From the NCBI GenBank assembly GCA_003220265.1, contig QHRW01000117.1, positions 1 to 64,000 on the forward strand: a DNA stretch of 64,000 bases, read 5' to 3'. Source of the stretch: Candidatus Rokuibacteriota bacterium (GTDB lineage Bacteria > Methylomirabilota > Methylomirabilia > Rokubacteriales > CSP1-6). The notes below the pieces were generated by a model. It saw nothing but the letters and a program-made list of their open reading frames with translations. It had not been told where the DNA came from and did not search any database. A program made the translations under genes and the position numbers. Positions 15,957 through 26,474 of this stretch are shown in pieces (position 1 is the stretch's first letter; each line of letters opens with the position of its first letter).

Positions 15957-16718
15957 ATGCGGATGCTCTTCGTCACGCCGACGCGCGCTCTCCTCGTAGG
16001 CCTCCTGCTGGCGGCCGGTGGCTGCGCGTATCTCAAGCCGCAGCCCACGCCGATCCTGCCGCCCGACGAGCTGTACACGCAGGGCGAGCAGGAGCTCGGG
16101 CGCAGGAAGTACTACGAGGCGCGCGAGCCCTTCCGCAAGATCACCGAGCGCCATCCCAACTCCGCGTGGGCGCCGCGCGCGCGCTTCCTCATCGGCGAGG
16201 CGTACTACCGCGAGGCGGAGTTCGAGAAGGCCATCAAGGAGTTCGAGACGTTCCTCTCGTTCTACCCGCGCCACGAGATCGCCGACCTCGTGCAGTACCG
16301 GCTGGCCATGGCCTACTACGATCAGCTCAAGCCGATCGAGCAGGACCAGGGCCTCACCGCCAAGGCGCTCGAGCAATTCAAGAAGCTGGTCAAGGAATAT
16401 CCCGACAGCCGCTACGCCACCGACGCGCTGGCCAAGATCGACATCTGCCGCGGCAAGCTGGCCCAGAAAGAAGTGTGGGTCGCCACCTACTACTTCAACC
16501 AGGGCAACCCGAGCGCGGCGCGCCAGCGCCTGGAGTTCGTCCTCAAGGAATACCCGCGGACGCTCGTCATCCCGGAGACGCTCTACACGCTGGCCGAGGT
16601 CAACTTCGCGGAGGGCAAGAAGCGCGAGGCCACCGACCTGCTGCGCCAGCTCGCCTCCGACTATGGCTTCACCGAGTGGGGCAAGCGCGCGGTCCAGCGC
16701 CTGAACGGGCAGCGGTAG
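15957..16718 (+). CDS. bamD: Outer membrane protein assembly factor BamD
   Basis: A 253-residue lipoprotein that supports BamA in folding beta-barrels into the outer membrane. The signal peptide (LLVGLLLAAGG) ends in lipobox LAAGGC, with Cys about residue 22, then five TPR-like repeats: ELYTQGEQELGRRKYYEARE, FPSFYPRHEIADLVQYRLAM-type repeats, KALEQFKKLVKEYPDSRYA and a C-terminal TDLLRQLASDYGFTEWGKRA. Length matches BamD (about 245). ATG 15957 gives a normal signal; ATG 15939 and 15963 are also in frame. It is good evidence that the organism has an outer membrane. Confidence 0.9.
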   Translation: MRMLFVTPTRALLVGLLLAAGGCAYLKPQPTPILPPDELYTQGEQELGRRKYYEAREPFRKITERHPNSAWAPRARFLIGEAYYREAEFEKAIKEFETFLSFYPRHEIADLVQYRLAMAYYDQLKPIEQDQGLTAKALEQFKKLVKEYPDSRYATDALAKIDICRGKLAQKEVWVATYYFNQGNPSAARQRLEFVLKEYPRTLVIPETLYTLAEVNFAEGKKREATDLLRQLASDYGFTEWGKRAVQRLNGQR

Positions 16719-16728
16719 GAGGCCTCTC

Positions 16729-17784
16729 GTGCACGACATCGTCGACCTTCGCTCCGACACGCTGACGCTGCCCACGCCCGAGATGCGCGAGGCGATGGCC
16801 CGCGCCGAGGTGGGCGACGACGTCTGGGGCGAGGATCCGACGGTCCAGCGCCTGGAGGCGATGGCGGCCGCGCGGCTCGGCAAGGAGGCCGCCGTCTTCG
16901 TGGCCTCCGGCACGATGGGCAACCTCGTCTCGGTGGTCGCCCATACCCAGGCCGGCCAGGAGGTCGTGCTCGACCTCGACTCGCACATCTACAACTACGA
17001 GGTCGCGGGCGGGACGATCGTCGGCAACGTGCAGATGCGTCCCGTCCAGACCGAGCGCGGGTTCCTGACGCCCGATCAGGTCCAGGAGTCGATCCGTCCC
17101 TCCAACATCCACATCCCGCAGACGGGCCTCGTGTGCCTGGAGAACACGCACAACCGCCACGGCGGCACCTGCTGCACGCCCGAGGAGATCGCCGCCGTCG
17201 CCGCCGTCGCCCACGCGGCGCGCGTGCCCGTGCACATGGACGGCGCGCGGCTGTTCAACGCCGCCGTCGCGCTCAAGCGCGACCCGCGCGACTTCGCGGG
17301 GCCCGTCGACTCGGTGACCTTCTGCCTGTCCAAGGGTCTGGGCGCGCCGCTCGGCTCCGTGGTGTGCGGCTCCGCCGACTTCGTCGGCCGCGCGCGCCGG
17401 GTGCGCAAGATGGTGGGCGGCGGCATGCGGCAGGCCGGGGTCGTGGCCGCCGCCGGCGTCCTCGCCCTGGATCGCATGGTGGACCGCCTGGCCGAGGACC
17501 ACGTCAACGCCCGCGCGCTGGCCGAGGCCGTGGCCACGCTGCCGGGACTGTCGGTAGACGTAGAGACCGTGCAGACGAACATCGTGATCATCCGCGTGAG
17601 CCGCGGTGATCGCGCCCGGTCGGTGCAGGCCACGCAGGAGCTGGTGGCCGGCTGCGCCGCCCGCAAGGTGAAAATTCACGCGACGGGGCCCATGGCGATC
17701 CGCTGCGTCACCCACAAGGACGTGGACGCCGAGGACACCCGCCGCGCGATCGAGGCATTTCGAGAGCTGACCTCCAGATGGTAG
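16729..17784 (+). CDS. ltaE: Low-specificity L-threonine aldolase
   Basis: A 351-residue PLP enzyme cleaving L-threonine or allo-threonine to glycine and acetaldehyde. It begins [19 protein letters not shown] and shows [39 protein letters not shown] and the PLP lysine in [15 protein letters not shown]. The GTG start at 16729 follows an AGGAGG six bases ahead and lies ten bases behind bamD, so the two may share a transcript. Length is normal. Confidence 0.92.
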   Translation: MHDIVDLRSDTLTLPTPEMREAMARAEVGDDVWGEDPTVQRLEAMAAARLGKEAAVFVASGTMGNLVSVVAHTQAGQEVVLDLDSHIYNYEVAGGTIVGNVQMRPVQTERGFLTPDQVQESIRPSNIHIPQTGLVCLENTHNRHGGTCCTPEEIAAVAAVAHAARVPVHMDGARLFNAAVALKRDPRDFAGPVDSVTFCLSKGLGAPLGSVVCGSADFVGRARRVRKMVGGGMRQAGVVAAAGVLALDRMVDRLAEDHVNARALAEAVATLPGLSVDVETVQTNIVIIRVSRGDRARSVQATQELVAGCAARKVKIHATGPMAIRCVTHKDVDAEDTRRAIEAFRELTSRW

Positions 17785-17809
17785 GGCGGAGCTCGGTATA
17801 GGAGGCCGT

Positions 17810-18787
17810 ATGGCCGAACGTCTCCTCGACGTCAAGGGATTGAAGACGCACTTCTTCACCGACGAGGGCGTCGTGCGCGCCGTCGACGGCATCGACCTCT
17901 ACATCAACAAGGGCGAGACGCTGGGCGTGGTGGGCGAGTCCGGCTGCGGCAAGAGCGTGACGGCGCTCAGCATCATGCGCCTGATTCCCCAGCCGCCCGG
18001 CCGCATCGTCCAGGGGTCCATCACCTACAACGGCAAGAATCTCCTCGATCTCTCCCCCGCGCAGATGCGCAAGATCCGGGGCAAAGAGATCTCGATGATC
18101 TTCCAGGAGCCGATGACCTCGCTCAACCCGGTGTTCACGTGCGGCGAGCAGATCGCCGAGGCCATACGGCTGCACGAGGGGCTCGGCCGCCGCGACGCCA
18201 TGGACAAGACGGTCGAGATGCTGAAGCTGGTGCACATCCCCAACGCCGAGCGGCGGGTCAAGGAATACCCGCACCAGCTCTCGGGCGGCATGCGGCAGCG
18301 GATCATGATCGCCATGGCCTTGTCCTGCAACCCTAACCTCCTGATCGCCGACGAGCCCACCACGGCGCTCGACGTGACGATCCAGGCCCAGATCCTCGAG
18401 CTGCTCAACGAGCTGAAGGCCAAGCTCAACATGGCCATCATGCTGATCACCCACGACATGGGCGTCATCGCGGAGACCGCCCAGCGCGTCGCCGTCATGT
18501 ACGGCGCCCAGATCGTCGAGGAGGCGCCGGTGGGCGAGCTGTTCAAGGAGCCGCTGCATCCCTACACGCAGGGCCTCCTGCGCTCGATCCCCCGCATCGA
18601 CCTGGCGGCGACCAAGCGGCAGAAGCTCGAGCCCATCGGCGGCACCGTGCCCACGCTGCGCGGCGCCGAGAAGCCGGGCTGCCGGTTCGCGCCGCGCTGC
18701 ACGCTGGCCAAGCCCATGCACTTCGAGAACACGCCACCCTTGAAAGAAGTCCGGCCGGGCCACAAGGTGGCCTGCTTCCTGTACTAG
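17810..18787 (+). CDS. Oligopeptide/dipeptide ABC transporter ATPase (DppD/OppD-like)
   Basis: A 325-residue ABC ATPase. Walker [10 protein letters not shown]-loop in [13 protein letters not shown], signature LSGGMRQR, Walker [13 protein letters not shown] and the switch histidine in LITHDMGV are all present. The C-terminal oligopeptide/nickel domain with [10 protein letters not shown] (a likely Fe-S or structural Cys cluster) identifies the peptide/nickel family. Start ATG 17810 has AGGAGG seven bases upstream. A partner ATPase follows, but the two permeases and the binding protein that complete such transporters are not in the window. Confidence 0.9.
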   Translation: MAERLLDVKGLKTHFFTDEGVVRAVDGIDLYINKGETLGVVGESGCGKSVTALSIMRLIPQPPGRIVQGSITYNGKNLLDLSPAQMRKIRGKEISMIFQEPMTSLNPVFTCGEQIAEAIRLHEGLGRRDAMDKTVEMLKLVHIPNAERRVKEYPHQLSGGMRQRIMIAMALSCNPNLLIADEPTTALDVTIQAQILELLNELKAKLNMAIMLITHDMGVIAETAQRVAVMYGAQIVEEAPVGELFKEPLHPYTQGLLRSIPRIDLAATKRQKLEPIGGTVPTLRGAEKPGCRFAPRCTLAKPMHFENTPPLKEVRPGHKVACFLY

Positions 18788-18801
18788 AGGAGGCCCACCC
18801 A

Positions 18802-19788
<987 letters not shown>

Positions 19789-19916
19789 TCCCACCGCCTC
19801 GCGTTGCGGTTCTCGTCACGACTCGGAGCGGACCTCGCCTGAGGCTCGTCTGCGGCGGGACCAGGTCGCGATACTTTTCCGGCTGGGACAATCGGCCATA
19901 CATCGATGAGAGGTGA

Positions 19917-20726
19917 ATGATGGGGAAGGCGCGGGTGAATGGGATCGAGATCAATTACGTCGAGGCGGGAAGTGGGGATCCGCTGCTGTTGATCATGGGG
20001 TTTGGGGGAGATCATCTGGCGTGGGCGTTTCAGACGTCGGTGTTTGCGCAGAGCTATCGGGTCATCGCGTTCGATAATCGGGGGGCGGGGCAGAGTGACG
20101 TGCCGGACGTGCCGTATAGCGCGCGGATGATGGCGGACGACGCGGTGGGCCTCCTGGATCACCTGAAGATCGAGCGGGCGCACGTGCTGGGTGTGTCGAT
20201 GGGCGGGATGATTGCGCAGGAGGTGGCGCTCAACCATCCGCGCCGCGTGCGCTCGCTGCAGCTGCACTGCACGATGGCCCGCGCGGACCGCTACATGCAG
20301 GCGCTCATCGAGAACTGGGGCGTCGTGCGCAGGAAGGTCACGGCCGAGGAGTGGATGCGCATCGTGGCGCTGTGGCTGTTCTCGCCCACGACATACGTCG
20401 AGCGGCCGGAGTTCGTGGAGGCGATCATCCAGACCGGGATCGCGAACCCGCATCCGTTCACGCTCACCGGCTTCCTGCGGCAGGGCGATGCCGTGCGCAC
20501 GCACGACACGCTCGATCGGCTCGGCAAGCTGGCGGTGCCCACGCTGGTGAGCGTGGCCGACGACGACATCCTCGTCCCCGCGCGCTTCTCGCGCGAGCTG
20601 GCGGGCGCCGTCCCCGGCGCCGCGCTCAAGACGATCGACGGCGCCGGCCACTGCTATTTCTGGGAGCGCCCCGACATCTTCAACAGCATGTGCCTCGAAT
20701 TCCTCGCACGACACGCGAAGGTCTGA
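19917..20726 (+). CDS. Alpha/beta hydrolase
   Basis: A 269-residue alpha/beta hydrolase. The oxyanion HG-type loop is IMGFGGDHLAW, the early acid strand gives DNRGAGQSDVPD, the nucleophile elbow is GVSMGGM (Ser about 98), the acid lies in ADDDILVP and the base in DGAGHCYFW. It resembles the 3-oxoadipate enol-lactonase/esterase branch; the substrate is unknown. A GAGAGGTGA directly precedes ATG 19917 and 19920. The first 200 bases use G-ending and T-rich codons unlike the rest of the gene and its neighbours, which is odd. Confidence 0.85.
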   Translation: MMGKARVNGIEINYVEAGSGDPLLLIMGFGGDHLAWAFQTSVFAQSYRVIAFDNRGAGQSDVPDVPYSARMMADDAVGLLDHLKIERAHVLGVSMGGMIAQEVALNHPRRVRSLQLHCTMARADRYMQALIENWGVVRRKVTAEEWMRIVALWLFSPTTYVERPEFVEAIIQTGIANPHPFTLTGFLRQGDAVRTHDTLDRLGKLAVPTLVSVADDDILVPARFSRELAGAVPGAALKTIDGAGHCYFWERPDIFNSMCLEFLARHAKV

Positions 20727-20727
20727 C

Positions 20728-20742
20728 CTTCCCTTCGGGAAG
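20728..20742 (+). terminator. Short hairpin behind the hydrolase gene
   Basis: CTTCCC-TTC-GGGAAG forms a 6-bp stem two bases after the stop codon; a T-rich run (20750-20763, TTTCTTCTTTCTTC) follows seven bases later. A weak intrinsic terminator is possible. A second inverted repeat, CGCGAGG-GGCA-CCTCGCG, lies near 20896-20913 ahead of the next ORF. The rest of 20727-20944 shows no gene. Confidence 0.3.
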
Positions 20743-20944
20743 CGCAGCGTTTCTTCTTTCTTCACTCGACCCGCGCGTCGGCGTGAGGCTGTCAAGACTG
20801 ACCGAGCCGAGATCACCACGCCTGTCGCACGTTGGCGCGAGACCGTGCATACGCACGTCATGGCGTCTGCCTTGCACGCCTTCTGCCGGCTTGTCGCGAG
20901 GGGCACCTCGCGGAACAAAGACCGCGACGGGGGGAACGCGACGC

Positions 20945-21244
20945 ATGGAGAGCAGCGAGCGACTGAACGAGCTACGCGATGGCGGGAGAATGCACTGGCT
21001 CGACCATGCGCAGGCTTGGCGCGCCGAGCCCGACGATGTGACGAATGCGCTCGCCGCCGACGGCTATCAAGAGTGCAAGCGCGAGGTGGCCAGGGTTCCG
21101 CGCGCGGGCGCGACCGGAGGCGTCTGGCAAGGCATGGATCACAAGACCGGGGCCGTCGCGTCGACCGTGTGGACTCGCGAGCCGAACACGGGCGCCCCGA
21201 TCGTCTTCATCACGATCAACGGCAACCCGCTGCAGGGCGCCTGA
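20945..21244 (+). CDS. Hypothetical 99-residue protein
   Basis: ATG 20945 to TGA 21242-21244, preceded by a G-rich GGGGGGAAC stretch that could act as SD. The product is polar, with no signal peptide or membrane segment. I do not recognise it; the C-terminal half (TVWTREPNTGAPIVFITING) looks like beta strands and is a plausible folded domain, supporting a true gene. It is convergent with the M23 peptidase. Being unlike any family I know, it could be lineage-specific. Confidence 0.5.
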   Translation: MESSERLNELRDGGRMHWLDHAQAWRAEPDDVTNALAADGYQECKREVARVPRAGATGGVWQGMDHKTGAVASTVWTREPNTGAPIVFITINGNPLQGA

Positions 21245-21268
21245 CGCCGGCGAGCTACGCGCTGAGTG

Positions 21269-22150
21269 TCAGTCCCAGAGGTAGGCGCGCGGGTTGACCG
21301 CCTGGCCGCGCACGAGGATCTCGTAGTGCAGATGCGGGCCGGACGAGCGGCCCGTGTTCCCCGTCCACCCCACCAGGGCGCCGCGCTCGACACGCTGGCC
21401 CGGCTGCACGTTGAGCTTGGAGAGATGTCCGTAGAGTGACCGCACGTCCTGGCCATGGTCGAGGATGATGGCGTTGCCGTATTCCTGGTGCGTGCCGGCC
21501 AGGACCACGCTGCCGTTGGCCGGCGCGTAGATCGGCGTGCCGCGCTCGGCGCGAATGTCGATGCCGCTGTGGAACTCGATCCCCGGGTTCCACGGCGAGT
21601 TGCGGTTGCCGAACTCGGAGTTGACCGCGCCGCGGACCGGCCAGCGCGACGGCAGGGCCGCCACGGCCTTCCCCGCACGCGCCATCAGCCGCTCGAGCGC
21701 GGTCAGCCGCTGGGTCTGATCGTGCACGGCCTCGCCGAGCCGGTTCAGCTCATCCGCGGGCGAGAGCTTCGTGTCGATCGGATCCCTGGTGGGCGTGCCG
21801 CCGCCGATGCCCCGATCCTTGCCGCCCGGCGAGAGCTCGGGACCGAAGGGCTCCCAGATCTTCGCGTGCATGTCACGCCAGCCGGACATCTCCTTGCGGA
21901 GCTCGGCCACGCGTCCGTTGAATGCGTCGATCGTGTTGCGCTGCTCGGCGATCTGCTGCTGGAAGGTGGCGGCGTCGCGCGTCAATTCCCGCAGGTAAGC
22001 CCAGTCGCCCACGAGCGCCCCGGTGAGGGAGACCATGACGGCAAGAGCGACCCCGGCGCCGACTGCGGTGGGACGGGCGAAGTTGAACCGGATGACCCTG
22101 GCGCCGTCGCCCCGGACGATCAACAGACTGAACTGACCGCGGCGGTTCAC
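21269..22150 (-). CDS. M23-family metallopeptidase, membrane-anchored
   Basis: A 293-residue periplasmic LytM/M23 endopeptidase or amidase activator. After a short basic start there is one membrane helix (TAVGAGVALAVMVSLTGALV), then a coiled coil (FQQQIAEQRNTIDAFNGRVAELRKE) and the C-terminal M23 domain with metal ligands in FHSGIDIRAE and GPHLHYEI. All expected zinc ligands appear present. The GTG start at 22150 (NRRGQFSLLIV) was chosen because it lies behind a GGGGAGGA and the usual RRGxxxLLIV start; the open frame continues another 118 codons through a non-coding-looking region. It would cut peptidoglycan cross-links. Confidence 0.85.
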   Translation of the reverse strand: MNRRGQFSLLIVRGDGARVIRFNFARPTAVGAGVALAVMVSLTGALVGDWAYLRELTRDAATFQQQIAEQRNTIDAFNGRVAELRKEMSGWRDMHAKIWEPFGPELSPGGKDRGIGGGTPTRDPIDTKLSPADELNRLGEAVHDQTQRLTALERLMARAGKAVAALPSRWPVRGAVNSEFGNRNSPWNPGIEFHSGIDIRAERGTPIYAPANGSVVLAGTHQEYGNAIILDHGQDVRSLYGHLSKLNVQPGQRVERGALVGWTGNTGRSSGPHLHYEILVRGQAVNPRAYLWD

Positions 22151-22435
22151 TCGGTTGCGTTTCCTCCCCGGATTCGCCCCGGCGACCGCGCCGGCCCCCG
22201 AGCGTGCCACCGGCTCGTGACCAGTGTCAACCGGCGATTCCTGCGCTCCAACCCGCGATTCCTGGCCTCCATCCTGGACGAGCATGGCGGGGTGGTTTGG
22301 CAAATGACGTGCCGGAGCGGAGACTTGCAGTATCAAGCACTTACCGTGGCACGAGTGCGCCATCGAGGCACGGGGCACGGCCGGAATGTCATCGGCGTGA
22401 CAACCGCCTGGGCGAAAGGCTATGATCCGCCGTAA

Positions 22436-22516
22436 TTGCCGTACTCGAGGAGTGCCACGGCTTCGCCCGGGCGCTCCGAGGCGCATAGGGGGATTGGGGG
22501 CCATGTCGGGGCCCCC
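22436..22516 (+). repeat. Single copy of the palindromic 77-bp-type element
   Basis: This stretch, in the 372-base gap between the divergent peptidase and aminotransferase genes, matches the unit repeated at 25021-25405. Its hairpin GGAGTGCC (22449-22456) / GGCGCTCC (22470-22477) has the same 13-base loop, with a G-U wobble replacing a G-C pair. It ends in GGGGGCCATGTCGGGGCCCCC (22496-22516), an inverted repeat nearly the same as the one at 25406-25428. It stops six bases before the aminotransferase ATG. Nothing else was seen in 22151-22435. Confidence 0.75.
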
Positions 22517-22522
22517 ATAAGA

Positions 22523-23692
22523 ATGGACGAGTTTTACCGGATCAAGCGCCTACCGCCGTACGTCTTCGCGATCGTCAACGATCTGAAGACGAAGGCCCGC
22601 GCCCGGGGCGAGGACGTGATCGACCTCGGCATGGGCAATCCGGACCTCGGTACCCCCAAGCACATCGTCGCCAAGCTGGTCGAGGCCGCCCAGAAGCCCC
22701 AGAACCACCGCTACTCCGCCTCCCGCGGCATCACGCGGCTGCGCAAGGCGATGGCGAAGTGGTATCGGGATCGCTACGCCGTCGACCTCGACCACGACAG
22801 CGAGGTGATCGCCACCATCGGGGCCAAGGAGGGCCTGGCCCACCTGGCGCTGGCCGTGCTGCAGCCCGGCGACGGCGTGCTGGTGCCGAACCCGACGTAC
22901 CCGATCCACTCGTACTCGGTGGTCATCGCCGACGGCGACCTGCGCTCGGTGCCGCTCACGCCCGATGGTAATTTCTTCGGGCGGCTCCAGGAAACCGCGC
23001 GGCTGGCGTGGCCGAAGGCCAAGATGCTGATCCTGTCCTTCCCGCACAACCCGACCACCATGTGCGTGGAGCGCGACTTCTTCGTCAAGGTGGTGGACTT
23101 CGCGCGCGAGCACCGGCTGATGGTCGTGCACGACTTCGCCTACGCCGATTTCACGTTCGACGGCTACCAGCCGCCCTCCTTCTTGCAGACGCCCGGCGCC
23201 AAGGAGGTCGGCGTCGAGATCTTCTCCATGTCGAAGTCGTACAACATGGCGGGCTGGCGCATGGGCTTCGTGTGCGGCAACGCGCGGATGATCCAGGCGC
23301 TGGCGCGCATCAAGTCGTACCTGGACTACGGCGCCTTCCAGCCCATCCAGATCGCCAGCATCATCGCGCTGGAGGGCGACCAGAAGTGCGTCGAGCAGAT
23401 CGTCGAGGTGCACCGCAAGCGCCGCGACGTGCTCGTGGACGGCCTGAACAAGCTCGGCTGGTCCGTGCCCAAGCCCAAGGGCACGATGTTCGTGTGGGCG
23501 CCCATCCCCGAGCCCTGGCGCAACCTGGGCTCGCTGGAATTCTCGAAGCTCCTCATCCAGGAGGCCAAGGTGGCCGTGTCGCCCGGTATCGGCTTCGGCG
23601 AATACGGCGAAGGCTACGTGCGCTTCGCGCTCGTGGAGAACGAGCAGCGCATCCGCCAGGCACTGCGCGGCCTCAAGCACCTCGGCAAGTGA
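22523..23692 (+). CDS. Class I/II aminotransferase (AlaC/LL-DAP aminotransferase-like)
   Basis: A 389-residue fold-type I PLP aminotransferase. Marks: [49 protein letters not shown] and the PLP lysine in [16 protein letters not shown]. This pattern is that of AlaC (glutamate-pyruvate aminotransferase) and its relatives. It is distinct from the DapL gene at 33348. Its stop overlaps the GTG of homoserine dehydrogenase, so a link to aspartate-family amino acids is likely. ATG 22523 is the only sensible start, since the upstream open frame is the palindromic repeat. No SD is seen. Confidence 0.88.
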   Translation: MDEFYRIKRLPPYVFAIVNDLKTKARARGEDVIDLGMGNPDLGTPKHIVAKLVEAAQKPQNHRYSASRGITRLRKAMAKWYRDRYAVDLDHDSEVIATIGAKEGLAHLALAVLQPGDGVLVPNPTYPIHSYSVVIADGDLRSVPLTPDGNFFGRLQETARLAWPKAKMLILSFPHNPTTMCVERDFFVKVVDFAREHRLMVVHDFAYADFTFDGYQPPSFLQTPGAKEVGVEIFSMSKSYNMAGWRMGFVCGNARMIQALARIKSYLDYGAFQPIQIASIIALEGDQKCVEQIVEVHRKRRDVLVDGLNKLGWSVPKPKGTMFVWAPIPEPWRNLGSLEFSKLLIQEAKVAVSPGIGFGEYGEGYVRFALVENEQRIRQALRGLKHLGK

Positions 23693-24999
23693 AGGACGTC
23701 CGCCTCGGGCTGCTGGGCCTCGGCACCGTCGGGGCCGGCGTCGCCAAGATCCTGCTCACGCGCCGCGAGATGCTGGAGGAGCGCGCGGGCGGACGCCTCA
23801 CGCTGGCCGCCGTGGCCGACGCCGATCTGGTCCGCGCGCGCGAGGGCCTCGACCTCGCGGCGCTGCCGATGGTGAACGACGCCGCCAAGGTCCTCGACGA
23901 TCCGTCGATCAACGTGGTCATCGAGCTCATCGGCGGCCTGGAACCGGCCCGCACGTTCATCCTCAAGGCGCTGGCCTCCGGCAAGCACGTGGTCACCGCC
24001 AACAAGGCGCTGCTCGCCCACCACGGCGTCGAGCTCTACGAGGAGGCGCGGCGGCGCGGCGTGTCGCTGGGATTCGAGGCGGCGGTGGCGGGCGGCATTC
24101 CCCTCATCCGCGCCGTCAAGGAAGGCCTCGTCGCCAACCACGTGCTCTCGCTGGCCGGCATCGTCAACGGCACGTGCAACTACATCCTGTCGAAGATGAC
24201 CGACGAGGGCCTCGACTTCTCCCTCGTCCTCAAGGAGGCGCAGACGCAGGGCTACGCCGAGGCCGATCCCACGCTCGACATCGAGGGGATGGACTCGGCC
24301 CACAAGCTGCAGATCCTCGTCGCGCTCGCCTTCCGCACGTTCGTGGACCTGAAGGACATCCACACCGAGGGCATCACGCGCGTGACCGCGCAGGACATCG
24401 AGTACGCGCGCGAGCTCGGCTATCGCATCAAGCTGCTCGCCATCGCCAAGGCGAGCGAGGGCGGCGTAGAGGCGCGCGTGCATCCCACGATGATCCCGGC
24501 CGCCTCCCCGCTGGCCGCCGTCAGCGGCGTCTTCAACGCGGTCTTCCTCACCGGCGACGCCGTCGGCGACCTCATGTTCTACGGGCGCGGCGCCGGCCAG
24601 ATGCCCACCGCCTCCGCCGTGTGGTCGGACGTGCTGGAGATCTCGCGGCGCATCGCGCACGGCATCCCCTCGCTGGCGCTCGAGCTGCCGTCGGTCGGCC
24701 GCCAGGCGCTGGCGCTGGCGCCGATGGACGGGATCCGCTGCTGCTACTACCTGCGCGTGATGATGCAGGACAAGCCCGGCGCGCTCTCGCGCGTGGCCGG
24801 AATCCTCGGCGACAACGCCATCTCGATCGCCAACGTCATCCAGAAGGGCCGCGCCGCCACCAAGGAGGCCGTCCCCGTCGTCATGCTCACCCACGAGGCG
24901 CGCGAGCGCGACATGCGCGCCGCGCTGGCCAAGATCGACCGCATGCGCGACGTCACCGGCGCCACCACGATGATCCGGGTGGAGGGCGGCCCCGCCTGA
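23689..24999 (+). CDS. hom: Homoserine dehydrogenase
   Basis: A 436-residue NAD(P)-dependent enzyme reducing aspartate semialdehyde to homoserine for threonine and methionine. Residues 5-19 carry the Rossmann motif [60 protein letters not shown] and [16 protein letters not shown] follow as in all Hom proteins. A C-terminal ACT domain (about residues 350-436, [18 protein letters not shown]) suggests threonine feedback. GTG 23689 overlaps the aminotransferase stop. The gene's last codons ([15 protein letters not shown]) resemble the peptide of the repeat array just downstream. Confidence 0.95.
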   Translation: MKDVRLGLLGLGTVGAGVAKILLTRREMLEERAGGRLTLAAVADADLVRAREGLDLAALPMVNDAAKVLDDPSINVVIELIGGLEPARTFILKALASGKHVVTANKALLAHHGVELYEEARRRGVSLGFEAAVAGGIPLIRAVKEGLVANHVLSLAGIVNGTCNYILSKMTDEGLDFSLVLKEAQTQGYAEADPTLDIEGMDSAHKLQILVALAFRTFVDLKDIHTEGITRVTAQDIEYARELGYRIKLLAIAKASEGGVEARVHPTMIPAASPLAAVSGVFNAVFLTGDAVGDLMFYGRGAGQMPTASAVWSDVLEISRRIAHGIPSLALELPSVGRQALALAPMDGIRCCYYLRVMMQDKPGALSRVAGILGDNAISIANVIQKGRAATKEAVPVVMLTHEARERDMRAALAKIDRMRDVTGATTMIRVEGGPA

Positions 25000-25020
25000 G
25001 CCTGCCCGTGCGCACCACGG

Positions 25021-25405
25021 CCCGGCGTGACTGGCTCCGTGCGCATGATCGAGGAGCGCCACGGCTTGCCCGGGGCGCTCCGAGCGCTGAGAGACGGCCC
25101 GGCGTGACGGTTTCCGTGCGCATGATCGAGGAGCGCCCCGGCTCCCCCGCGGCGCTCCGAGCGCTGAGAGACGGCCCGGCGTGACTGGCTCCGTGCGCAT
25201 GATCGAGGAGCGCCACGGCTTCCCCGGGGCGCTCCGAGCGCTGGGGGAGGGCCCGGCGTGACTGGCTCCGTGCGCATGATCGAGGAGCGCCACGGCTTCC
25301 CCGCGGCGCTCCGAGCGCTGGGGGAGGGCCCGGCGTGACCGTCTCCGTGCGCATGATCGAGGAGCGCCACGGGTCCCCCGGGGCGCTCCGAGCGCTGGGG
25401 GGTGT
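25021..25405 (+). repeat. Tandem array of five 77-bp units with embedded hairpin
   Basis: Units start at CCCGGCGTGA, positions 25021, 25098, 25175, 25252 and 25329, an exact period of 77. Each unit contains the inverted repeat GGAGCGCC...GGCGCTCC with a 13-base loop (units 1 and 3-5; one base differs in unit 2). Each also reads as a 26-codon ORF from GTG to TGA whose stop overlaps the next GTG as GTGA, giving 81-4=77 bases. Sequence differences between units are few. The array fills the gap between hom and the flippase gene (25000-25435); no other gene is seen there. Confidence 0.95.
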
Positions 25406-25428
25406 GGGGGGCCATATCGGGGCCCCCC
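25406..25428 (+). repeat. Terminal palindrome of the repeat array
   Basis: GGGGGGCC-ATATCGG-GGCCCCCC, an 8-bp inverted repeat directly behind the fifth 77-bp unit and eight bases before the TTG start of the next gene. The same motif with one fewer G/C ends the copy at 22496-22516, also just before a start codon. It could form a stable hairpin at the 5' end of an mRNA or mark the border of a mobile palindromic element. Confidence 0.7.
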
Positions 25429-25435
25429 ACCTCAA

Positions 25436-26449
25436 TTGAAACGCCTGCGCGTCGTCGCGGGCGCCGCCGTCAGCGTCGCCCTCATCGTGTGGCTCCTCCG
25501 CAGCGTGGACCTGCCCGAGCTCGGTCGCCAGCTCGCCGCCACGCAGTGGTGGTGGGTGACGCCCGCCGCCCTCGTCGGCCCCATCGGCGTCTGGGCGCGC
25601 GCCAGGCGCTGGCGCTATCTCTTCCCGCCCCGCTCGGATCCGCCCAGCCTCGTCGCCGTGAACATGATCGGCTACATGGCCAACAACATCCTCCCGCTGC
25701 GCGCCGGCGAGCTCGTCCGGGTCTACCTGGGCGCACGCCGCCTGCGCGCCGCGCGCGGCCTGGCGGCCGGCGAGAGCTTGTGGCTCACCGGCGCCACGAT
25801 CGTGGTGGAGCGGGTGATCGACAGCCTGTCGCTGGTGCTGATCATGGCGGTGTTGATCCTCCTGATCCCCGTCCCGGCCCCGTTCCGGTATGCCGCCGGC
25901 GTGATCCTCGCCATGGACGCCGTCGCCGCCGTGGTGCTGGTCGCGCTGACCGTCGCCCCGGACCGCTCACGCCGTGTGCTGGCCCGGCTGACACGGCGGT
26001 GGCCGGCGCTAGCCCGCCGCGCCTCACGGGGCTTCGACATGGTGCTGCTCGGCGTCGAGGGCGTGCGCACGCGTGCCCACCTGGTGCCCCTCCTCGCCTG
26101 GACCGTGCTGATCTGGTCGATCAGCGCCCTCGGCGCGTGGGCGCTGCTGCGGGCGGTGCACCTCGACCTGAGCCTCGTCGCCGGCTGGACGGTGATGGCG
26201 TTCGTCGGCTTCGGCATCAGCATTCCCTCGGCGCCGGGGTACGTCGGCGTCTGGCACGCGGCCACGGTGCTCGCGCTGGCGATCTTCGGCGTCGATCAGG
26301 CGGTGGCGCTCGGCTACGCGGTGCTCTACCACGCCAGCCAGTTCGTGCCGATCACGCTCATCGGCTGGCTCTTCCTCGTGCGCGAGCACGTCTCGCTGGG
26401 CGAGGTCACGCGCGCGCCCGTCTCCACGCAAGACACCGGCCGGGCGTGA
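25436..26449 (+). CDS. Flippase-like integral membrane protein (LPG synthase TM-domain/UPF0104 family)
   Basis: A 337-residue inner-membrane protein with about eight hydrophobic helices. [16 protein letters not shown] in the first third and [19 protein letters not shown] in the last are the hallmarks of the lysylphosphatidylglycerol-synthase transmembrane domain family, whose members move or modify lipids and lipid-linked sugars. No synthase domain is attached. The TTG start at 25436 lies directly behind the palindrome and has no SD; it gives a normal basic N-terminus KRLRVV before helix 1. It may belong to the polar-lipid or lipid-linked sugar pathway. Confidence 0.85.
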   Translation: MKRLRVVAGAAVSVALIVWLLRSVDLPELGRQLAATQWWWVTPAALVGPIGVWARARRWRYLFPPRSDPPSLVAVNMIGYMANNILPLRAGELVRVYLGARRLRAARGLAAGESLWLTGATIVVERVIDSLSLVLIMAVLILLIPVPAPFRYAAGVILAMDAVAAVVLVALTVAPDRSRRVLARLTRRWPALARRASRGFDMVLLGVEGVRTRAHLVPLLAWTVLIWSISALGAWALLRAVHLDLSLVAGWTVMAFVGFGISIPSAPGYVGVWHAATVLALAIFGVDQAVALGYAVLYHASQFVPITLIGWLFLVREHVSLGEVTRAPVSTQDTGRA

Positions 26450-26474
26450 CCTTGCCGCTGCCGGGGGCGGTTGA

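Noticed and set aside
22151..22504. N-terminal 118-residue extension of the M23 peptidase
   Set aside because: The stretch is low-quality coding sequence and contains the palindromic repeat; the GTG at 22150 precedes the real membrane anchor.
25021..25405. CRISPR array at the 77-bp repeats
   Set aside because: Units are contiguous with no unique spacers, the period is too long and there is no cas gene.
24999..25435. Minus-strand proteins reading through the 77-bp repeats (for example 24747-25430)
   Set aside because: They are read-throughs of the repeat in shifting frames with no SD and no recognisable domain.
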